From positions 105,726 through 158,951 of the forward strand of contig JAVHYA010000003.1 of NCBI GenBank assembly GCA_031119395.1: a DNA stretch of 53,226 nucleotides, in the 5' to 3' direction. Shown in pieces: positions 48,044 to 53,226 of this stretch. Each line of letters starts with the position of its first letter. Within the stretch, counting starts at the first letter, position 1. The position numbers and the translations under genes are program-made. A model generated the notes under the pieces. It searched no databases and was not told the origin of the DNA. It saw nothing but the letters and a program-made list of their open reading frames with translations. The stretch comes from Pseudomonadota bacterium. Lineage in GTDB: Bacteria; Pseudomonadota; Gammaproteobacteria; Burkholderiales; Burkholderiaceae_C.

Positions 48044-49384
48044 TCAGCCGGCTTCGTCGAGTCGCACGGGCCGCGCCACGCGCAGCGCGAAGCGGCCGCG
48101 GCCGGTCTTCTCGATGCGCAGCGCCGGGCACTGCTCGGCCAGCCGGCGCTGCAGGAGCAGCAGGCGCGCCTCGAGGTTGTCGGCCACGTCGGGCAGGCCC
48201 AGCGACCCGTCCAGGCGCAGCTCGCGGTTGCTGAACTCGGTGCGGCCCTGGCCGGTGTACTCCCGCAGCAGCTTGCACAGGATCGCGCCGGCCACGCCCT
48301 TGATGAGGTACTGGCCGTCGACGAACACGCTGTCGTTGACGGCATAGCGGCGCACCTGCAGCGGCGTTCCGCCGACCGGTGCGCGCACCGGCGGCGGCGC
48401 AGGAGGCTCTGCCGCTGGCTCGGCCGCGGCCTGCAGCAGGTCCAGCGCGGTGCCCAGGTGGCCGGCGATGGCGGCCAGCGCATCCTCGTCCTCGAAGCCG
48501 AAGGCCATGTCGCATTCGCTCTCGGCGAAGAGCACGCCCAGCAGGCGCCCGGCCGAGACGATGGGCAGGGCGATCTGGCTGCGCGGCTGCGCCAGGCCGG
48601 GAAAGGGGATTTCCACCTCCAGCAGTTCGGGCGCATCGGCCTGGACGCTGGCGCGCAAGGCGTGGCTGTAGCTGGCCGCGTTGGTCATGTGGCCGATGCG
48701 CACCGCGGTGCGCTCGCGCGCGGCGACGCCGATCACGCCGTGGCCGACCGGGATCTCCGAGCCCACGCCCGAGGTGGCATAGCCGGTGCTGGCCAGCGTG
48801 TAGAGGCGATCGGTCGCCGGGTCGTGCATCAGCACCATGGCATGGCCGATGCCCAATGCGTCGGTGAGCACCGCCAGCGCGCCTTGCAGCAGTTCGTCGG
48901 TGGCGGTGCAGCGCGCGAAGCCGTCGGCGGCGCGGCGCACGGCCGCCAGCAGCCCGGTGCGTGGCGGCGGCGCGGGCAGCTGCTCGCCCTCGACCGCCTC
49001 GACCGACTCCACGCGGTAGACGTCGGCGCCCCGCAGGCGGAACACCGCGGCCATGCCCGAGTGCGACGCGATGCCGGCCAGCTGTGCCTTCATGCCCTCG
49101 AACAGCGGCCCCTCGGTTTCGGTGCGCAGGTAGCGCACGTGCAGCCGGTGGAAGGCGGCGGTGCGCGGGTCCATCAGCAGCAGCGTGGCGAAGGGGTTGG
49201 CCAGGATGTTCTGGCGCGTCTTGTTGAAGAACTGGAAGGACAGCGCGACATGTCCGCCGTCGACGTGGAACACCTGCGAGATGTATGCCACGTTGGGCGT
49301 TCCGTCGGCCGCGCAGGTGGCCATGATGGCCGGGATGGCGCCCTCGAAGCAGGGGCGCAGGGCAGAGATGGCGTCGCTGCTCAC
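48044..49384 (-). CDS. PNPOx-like / GAF / winged-helix three-domain sensor protein
   Basis: 446 residues from GTG 49384. Residues 8-135 form a pyridoxamine-5'-phosphate-oxidase-like split barrel (FMN-type motif FFNKTRQNILANPFATLLL). About 150-318 is a GAF domain (ALGIGHAMVLMHD...IPVGHGVIGVAARERTAVRIG...IALPIVSAGRLLGVLFAE). After an Ala/Pro linker (319-340), about 343-436 looks like an OmpR-type winged helix (EFSNRELRLDGSLGLPDVADNLEARLLLLQRRL..LRIEKTGRGRFAL). This would be a one-component flavin or heme-responsive regulator. It begins 9 bp after the stop of the second PNPOx gene, in one operon. Confidence 0.8.
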   Translation of the reverse strand: MSSDAISALRPCFEGAIPAIMATCAADGTPNVAYISQVFHVDGGHVALSFQFFNKTRQNILANPFATLLLMDPRTAAFHRLHVRYLRTETEGPLFEGMKAQLAGIASHSGMAAVFRLRGADVYRVESVEAVEGEQLPAPPPRTGLLAAVRRAADGFARCTATDELLQGALAVLTDALGIGHAMVLMHDPATDRLYTLASTGYATSGVGSEIPVGHGVIGVAARERTAVRIGHMTNAASYSHALRASVQADAPELLEVEIPFPGLAQPRSQIALPIVSAGRLLGVLFAESECDMAFGFEDEDALAAIAGHLGTALDLLQAAAEPAAEPPAPPPVRAPVGGTPLQVRRYAVNDSVFVDGQYLIKGVAGAILCKLLREYTGQGRTEFSNRELRLDGSLGLPDVADNLEARLLLLQRRLAEQCPALRIEKTGRGRFALRVARPVRLDEAG

Positions 49385-49395
49385 GGGGGCGGCGC

Positions 49396-49893
49396 TCAGG
49401 CGGGGTGGGGCAGCGCGGTGCCGGCGCGTGGGCCGGGCGTCTGGTCGTAGGCCTCGGCGGGCGTGAAGCCGATGGCGACGAGGTCGTCGAGCCGGTGCGC
49501 GAACATGGCATGCACGAAGGGCGGGCCGAAGCCGACGGCGCCGATCTCCTCTTCCATCGACGCGAGGTAGCGCCGCAGCGCGGTCCCGTCCGCGTCGTCC
49601 GCCGGCCGCAGCGAGGCCCGGCGGCCCTTGAGCTGGACGGTGCGGTGGCTCAGGGGCTGGCTGAAGACCACCGCCACCTCGCCGGTGGCCGCGATGTCGA
49701 GCAGCAGCTGGCGCGACTGGCTGCGCGACACGAAGACGGTGACCTGCCGGCCATCGGCCGAGATGGTCGTCCCCACGGCGCGCATGAGGCTGGGCCGCAG
49801 CCCCGCGTCGCGCGAGGCGACGATCGCCGAGACCCCCTTGTCGATCAGGGCGATGTGGTCGGGCGAGAGCAGGGCGGCGTCGGGAGACGGCAT
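49396..49893 (-). CDS. PNPOx-like split-barrel flavin-binding protein
   Basis: 165 residues from ATG 49893 (a TTG at 49914 is in frame). The fold is suggested by DHIALIDKGVSAIVASRDAGLRPSLMRAVGTTI, VTVFVSRSQSRQLLLDIAATGEVAVVFSQPLSHRTVQLKG and ending FAHRLDDLVAIGFTPAEAYDQTPGPRAG. Related proteins bind FMN, F420 or heme. It is upstream of, and surely cotranscribed with, the PNPOx-GAF-wHTH gene. The upstream 132-bp gap holds repeat copy G and the end of the LysR gene. Confidence 0.8.
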   Translation of the reverse strand: MPSPDAALLSPDHIALIDKGVSAIVASRDAGLRPSLMRAVGTTISADGRQVTVFVSRSQSRQLLLDIAATGEVAVVFSQPLSHRTVQLKGRRASLRPADDADGTALRRYLASMEEEIGAVGFGPPFVHAMFAHRLDDLVAIGFTPAEAYDQTPGPRAGTALPHPA

Positions 49894-49961
49894 GGCGCGG
49901 GTGGGGCGGTGCAACCGGAGCGCGGCGGATTGTCAATGAAAGTCACAGCGCCGTCGAATCC

Positions 49962-50023
49962 TTCAAGCCGGGAAGGCCGCCAGCGCCCGTGGGATGGGCG
50001 CGAGGCGCTATCAAAAACGGAGC
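49962..50023 (-). repeat. Dispersed 60-bp repeat, copy G
   Basis: On the minus strand it reads GCTCCgtttttgATAGC, then GCCTCGCGCCCATCCCACGG, then GCGCTGGCGGCCTTCCCGGC. Its GCTCC end lies 3 bp beyond the stop of the LysR gene at 50026. Confidence 0.85.
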
Positions 50024-50025
50024 AT

Positions 50026-51000
50026 TCAGCTCGGCAGGCCGGACGGCCGCGCCAGGGGCGCCGGCGTGCGCAGGTGCCGCGTGGCACCGGCCGTGCGCAC
50101 CACGGCCGAGAGCAGCGACCGGAACCAGATGTGGCCCGGCGCGTGCTGCGTGCGGCCGTGCCAGAGTTGGTAGAAGCGCATCGGCGGGAAGTCGATCGGC
50201 GCGGGCACGATGGCCAGCGGCAGCATCGCGGCGTAGTGCTGCGCGAAGTGCCGGCTGGTGGTGAAGATCAGGTCGGTGCCCGGCAGCAGGTGCGGCGCCA
50301 TGCCGAAGTAGGGCACCGTGACCGACGCGGTGCGCGCCATGCGCTGGGCGGCCAGCGAGGTTTCCACGACGCCGCGCTGCGTCATGCTGTAGAGCAGCGG
50401 CACGACGTGCGCGCCCTGCAGGTAGTCGGCCACCTTCATGCCGCCGGCCAGCGGGTGGTCGCGGTCGACGAGGCAGACGATCTCGTCCTCCAGCAGCAGC
50501 GTGGTGCGCAGGTGCTCCGGCGGCTGCGGCCAGTTGCCGATGACGACGTCCAGCTCGCCTTCGGCCAGCGCCTCCTCGAAGTCGTAGTCGGGCCCCAGCG
50601 GCTGCAGCAGCAGGCGCGCGTTGGGGGCGGTGCCGCGCATGTAGTTGACCACCGCGGCCATCAGCGGTGGCGCCAGGTAGTCGGGCGTGCCGATGCGAAA
50701 GACCTGCTTCGTCGTCGCGGGCTCGAAGGCGGAGCCGGGCGCGAGCAGCACGTCGATCTCGCCCAGCACCACGCGCACCGAGACCTCCAGCTGCAGCGCG
50801 CGCTCGGTCGGCACCATGCGCTGCTTGTCCTTGACGAGCAGCGGGTCGCCGAAGATCTCGCGCAGGCGCTTGAGGGCGGTGCTGATCGCCGGCTGGGACT
50901 GGTTCAGTCGCGTCGCCGTGCGCGAGACGCTGCGCTCCCGCATCAGGATGCTGAAGACGCGAAGCAGGTAGGTGTCGAAGGGGTCGTCGGGACGGGACAT
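50026..51000 (-). CDS. LysR-family regulator divergent from a Bug receptor gene
   Basis: 324 residues from ATG 51000. The winged HTH is at about 8-66 (TYLLRVFSILMRERSVSRTATRLNQSQPAISTALKRLREIFGDPLLVK), followed by the effector domain. NahR/LinR-like features (GTPDYLAPPLMAAVVNYM) suggest an aromatic or small-acid ligand, but that is weak. It is divergent from the Bug gene with a 166-bp gap in which I find no firm operator. Repeat copy G abuts its stop. Confidence 0.9.
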   Translation of the reverse strand: MSRPDDPFDTYLLRVFSILMRERSVSRTATRLNQSQPAISTALKRLREIFGDPLLVKDKQRMVPTERALQLEVSVRVVLGEIDVLLAPGSAFEPATTKQVFRIGTPDYLAPPLMAAVVNYMRGTAPNARLLLQPLGPDYDFEEALAEGELDVVIGNWPQPPEHLRTTLLLEDEIVCLVDRDHPLAGGMKVADYLQGAHVVPLLYSMTQRGVVETSLAAQRMARTASVTVPYFGMAPHLLPGTDLIFTTSRHFAQHYAAMLPLAIVPAPIDFPPMRFYQLWHGRTQHAPGHIWFRSLLSAVVRTAGATRHLRTPAPLARPSGLPS

Positions 51001-51166
51001 GGATCGCTCTGGAGGGTGCACAGCTTTGGTGCCGGGACAGGTCGGAACGAATGCCAAAGACCTCGCACCCGGCCCGTTCTGCTATGCCGTTCATTCGGTC
51101 TGGGCAATTGGCGTGCCCGTGCGGGATTTCCAGAATGGCGGGCATTCCCCTTGCTCTGGTTCGTCC

Positions 51167-52159
51167 ATGCCCTCGCTCCACACCCCTTCGCCTTCTCTGT
51201 CGCGCCGTGGCGCCCTGCGCCTGCTGGGCGCGGGCGGCCTGGCTTCCCTGGGCCTGCCCGCCTTCGCGCAGTGGCCGGACAAGCCGATCAAGATCGTCGT
51301 CACCTTTCCGCCCGGCGGCTCCAGCGACATCCTGGCGCGCATCGTGGGCGAACAGCTGGCCCGCAAGCTCGGCCAGGCGGTGGTGATCGACAACCGGCCC
51401 GGCGCGGGCGGCACCATCGGCGGCCAGGTCGTGGCCGCGGCGCCGGCCGACGGCTACACGCTGATGCTGTCCAACACCACGCCGATCGCGCTCGGGCCCT
51501 TCACGCTCGAGAAGGCGCCCTACGACCCGGTGGCCGCCTTCACGCACATCGCCTACCTGGGCTCGGCGCCGCTGGTGGTCATGGCCAGCAAGGAATCGGG
51601 CATCAAGAGCTTCGGCGAGCTGCTGGGCAAGGCGCAGAAGGAGCGCGTGGACTTCGGCTCCGGCGGCCCCGGCTCGGTCGGCCACATCCACGGCGAGCTG
51701 ACGCGCAAGGTCACGGGCGCCAACCTGGTGCACGTGCCCTACCGCGGCGGTGCCCCGATGACCACCGACCTGCTGGCAGGGATCATCCCGGTCGGCATCG
51801 ACGTGATCACCGCCTACGTGCAGTACTTCAAGACGGGGCAGCTGGTGCCGCTCGCGGTGACGAGCACGGCGCGCTCGCCGCTGATGCCCGAGGTGCCGAC
51901 GGTGGTGGAACTGGGGCAGCCCAAGCTGGTGCTGGAGAACTTCTTCGGCCTGTCCGGCCCGGCGAAGCTGCCGGCCGACATGGTCGCCAAGCTCAATGCG
52001 GCCTGCAACGAGGTGCTGGTCATGCCCGAGGTGCAGAAGAAGATGGTCGACCTGGGCATCGTCGGCAAGCCCGAGACCACGGCCAAGTTCGACAGCTTCG
52101 TGAAGGAGCAGGTCGGGGTGCTGGGGCCGACGGTCAAGGGCGCCGGCATCAAGCTTTGA
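51167..52159 (+). CDS. Tripartite tricarboxylate transporter receptor (Bug/TctC family)
   Basis: 330 residues. The signal peptide covers about 1-35 and contains SRRGALRLLGAGGLASLG, which could be a Tat signal. The mature part opens WPDKPIKIVVTFPPGGSSDILARIVGEQLARKLG, followed by NRPGAGGTIGG, both Bug hallmarks. It is a periplasmic carboxylate receptor with no tctAB genes in the window, the second orphan of this type here. It is controlled presumably by the divergent LysR regulator. It is convergent with the methyltransferase gene, 6 bp between stops. Confidence 0.93.
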   Translation: MPSLHTPSPSLSRRGALRLLGAGGLASLGLPAFAQWPDKPIKIVVTFPPGGSSDILARIVGEQLARKLGQAVVIDNRPGAGGTIGGQVVAAAPADGYTLMLSNTTPIALGPFTLEKAPYDPVAAFTHIAYLGSAPLVVMASKESGIKSFGELLGKAQKERVDFGSGGPGSVGHIHGELTRKVTGANLVHVPYRGGAPMTTDLLAGIIPVGIDVITAYVQYFKTGQLVPLAVTSTARSPLMPEVPTVVELGQPKLVLENFFGLSGPAKLPADMVAKLNAACNEVLVMPEVQKKMVDLGIVGKPETTAKFDSFVKEQVGVLGPTVKGAGIKL

Positions 52160-52165
52160 GCTTCC

Positions 52166-52774
52166 TCAAGCGTCGTCGGCGCACTCCATGGCGTAGAGCG
52201 GCACCTCGCAGTCGCGGCTGAGCCAGACGCCGCCGCCCGCGTGCCTGAAGTTCGGCGCGAGTCCGCGCCGGTAGGCTTCGGCGCGGTGGCGGAACAGGCG
52301 CGGGTCGGTCAGCGTGTCGTCGACGATGTCGTTCTCGTAGTCCTCGCGCGTGACCACCTCCAGGTACAGCGCGCCGCGCGTCAGCGTGCCCAGGTTGCGC
52401 AGTGCGCGCTTGAGGTCCGTCGGGCTCAGGTACGCCAGCACGCCCTGGCAGACCACGAGGTCGAAGGGCTCGCGCGCCGTGTAGTCCACCACCGAGCCCT
52501 GCGTCCAGCCGTAGCGCTGGCACAGGTACTCGCTGATCTCCACCCCGTGGAACTGCGCCTGCGGAAAGTGCCGCGCCACGATGTCGCGCCACAGCCCGAT
52601 GCCGCAGCCCACGTCGAGCACGCGCGCCACCGGCACGCGCAGGTAGTGCAGGTAGCTGCACACGAAGGCGCCCAGGCGCTCGACGTGCTGCGGGTCCGAG
52701 ACCCGCGTCTTCTGGTCGAAATAGAAACGCTCGTAGTAGGCCGCGTCGAAGAGGGCGGCGTCGGCCGATTGCAT
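52166..52774 (-). CDS. SAM-dependent methyltransferase (class I)
   Basis: 202 residues. Motif I is VLDVGCGIGLW (about 53-63), post-I is FHGVEISEYLCQRYGW, and motif IV-like is FDLVVCQGVLAYLSPTDLKRAL. The N-terminal AALFDAAYYERFYFDQKTRVSD is a family-typical helix and the C-terminus contains several His/Cys. Substrate is unknown; no partner gene gives a hint. ATG 52774 is preceded on the minus strand by AAAGGACC as ribosome-binding site. Confidence 0.87.
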   Translation of the reverse strand: MQSADAALFDAAYYERFYFDQKTRVSDPQHVERLGAFVCSYLHYLRVPVARVLDVGCGIGLWRDIVARHFPQAQFHGVEISEYLCQRYGWTQGSVVDYTAREPFDLVVCQGVLAYLSPTDLKRALRNLGTLTRGALYLEVVTREDYENDIVDDTLTDPRLFRHRAEAYRRGLAPNFRHAGGGVWLSRDCEVPLYAMECADDA

Positions 52775-52880
52775 GCCGGGGTCCTTTCATGCGCTGCGGG
52801 CCGGCAGGACCGGCACGACGCGCGGGATGACAAAGGACCGATTGTTGGCGAACCGGGCCGGCAGGCGGCGCGCCGGCGTT

Positions 52881-53226
52881 TCAGGGGCCTGGCGCAGGCG
52901 CCGGCGCCGGCTGGCTGCGGCGCAGGATGGCGGCCAGCAGCTCGCTGTCGGGGTCGGCGTTGCGACGGGCCGGTGCCGCGGGCGGCGGCTGGCGCGGATG
53001 AGCGTTTCGCGCTGCCACGGCGGTGGATGGGCGCGGCACCGATGCCTTGGGCGCCGCAGCGGGCCGCCTGGAGGAGGCCGAGGCCATTGGCTTGGCGGCC
53101 GGGCGAGCGGCGGCGGTCGTGGTGGCTGGCGCGGCCTCCGCGGGCCGGGCGGTCTCGAGCGTTGCTGGCGCAGGCGCTGCGGCGGGCGGCGGGGGAGGCG
53201 CCGCCACGATCTGCGCAGGCGCGGGC
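52881..53226 (-). CDS. C-terminal part of an Ala/Pro-rich protein, cut by the window edge
   Basis: An open frame runs from the right edge to the TGA at 52881, about 114 residues and still open at 53226. It is almost entirely Ala, Pro, Arg and Thr (a disordered tail), ending with an ordered-looking DSELLAAILRRSQ and a Pro/Ala tail. I do not recognise the protein. A GTG at 53207 could be a start, but the frame continues past the edge without a stop, so a larger protein is likelier. Confidence 0.5.
   Translation of the reverse strand, partial: PAPAQIVAAPPPPPAAAPAPATLETARPAEAAPATTTAAARPAAKPMASASSRRPAAAPKASVPRPSTAVAARNAHPRQPPPAAPARRNADPDSELLAAILRRSQPAPAPAPGP

Noticed and set aside
51001-51166. 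CGAATG/CATTCG inverted repeat in the LysR-Bug gap
   Set aside because: Six-base arms about 38 bp apart are expected by chance and do not fit LysR box spacing.

Overview
The window is about 53 kb of very G+C-rich bacterial chromosome, densely packed, with no rRNA, tRNA, phage, insertion sequence or CRISPR array that I can see. Gene content and order point to a beta-proteobacterium of the order Burkholderiales, most likely family Comamonadaceae (Variovorax/Acidovorax-like). The pointers are the run rluB-ndk-rlmN-pilW-rodZ-ispG-hisS-yfgM-bamB-der-hfq-hflX-hflK-hflC-hisZ-purA, orphan Bug/TctC receptors, a hisZ-type histidine pathway, and a short dispersed repeat with GCTAT...ATAGC ends. The genus is inference.

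Region 1 (1-17.5 kb) is a conserved core, all on the + strand: the tail of a pseudouridine synthase, nucleotide and 23S rRNA modification, pilus assembly and cell-shape proteins, isoprenoid synthesis (IspG), HisRS, outer-membrane assembly (YfgM-like, BamB), Der, Hfq, HflX, the HflKC protease modulators, HisZ, PurA and a phosphoribosyltransferase. Terminators follow bamB, hfq and the phosphoribosyltransferase gene.

Region 2 (17.5-25.7 kb) is mixed: an alpha/beta hydrolase divergent from a cystathionine beta-lyase, a Lys-rich small protein, an arylesterase head-to-head with a LolD/YbbA-type ABC ATPase that has no permease, a three-gene overlapping operon of unknown membrane proteins (two carrying bL12-C-terminal-like motifs), RlmB, and a LysR regulator.

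Region 3 (25.7-33.9 kb) is catabolic. A LysR-controlled, translationally coupled operon encodes a PanE-like reductase, VOC protein, MaoC hydratase, CaiB CoA-transferase, AroE and a divergent type II dehydroquinase. It converges on a Bug receptor and a DUF3237 gene, which diverge from a LuxR regulator. A small membrane protein and an aldo/keto reductase follow.

Region 4 (33.9-45.8 kb) holds a split two-gene chromate transporter, a 14-TM drug exporter, a PhnB-like VOC protein, a patatin/acetoacetate decarboxylase/3-hydroxybutyrate dehydrogenase set (ketone-body or PHB metabolism), a CHRD lipoprotein, a MarR-GNAT fusion, the radical-SAM protein YgiQ and an exported unknown.

Region 5 (45.8-53.2 kb) has an orphan amino-acid-type binding protein divergent from a hemerythrin-like protein, with a tandem PmrA/QseB-like box between them. 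Then come a PNPOx-GAF-winged-helix sensor and a second PNPOx protein, a LysR/Bug divergent pair, a methyltransferase, and the Ala/Pro-rich end of a gene cut by the window edge.

The most unusual structure is a roughly 60-bp dispersed repeat in seven copies. It sits at gene 3' ends and in places has been absorbed into coding sequence: the BamB signal peptide, the C-terminus of the ABC ATPase, the stop codon of the LuxR gene, and the ribosome-binding site of the phosphoribosyltransferase. A second family of long inverted repeats occurs twice. The locus I consider most likely to be an undescribed system is the hemerythrin / PNPOx-GAF-wHTH / PNPOx group at 47.1-49.9 kb. No stretch longer than 300 bases lacks a gene.
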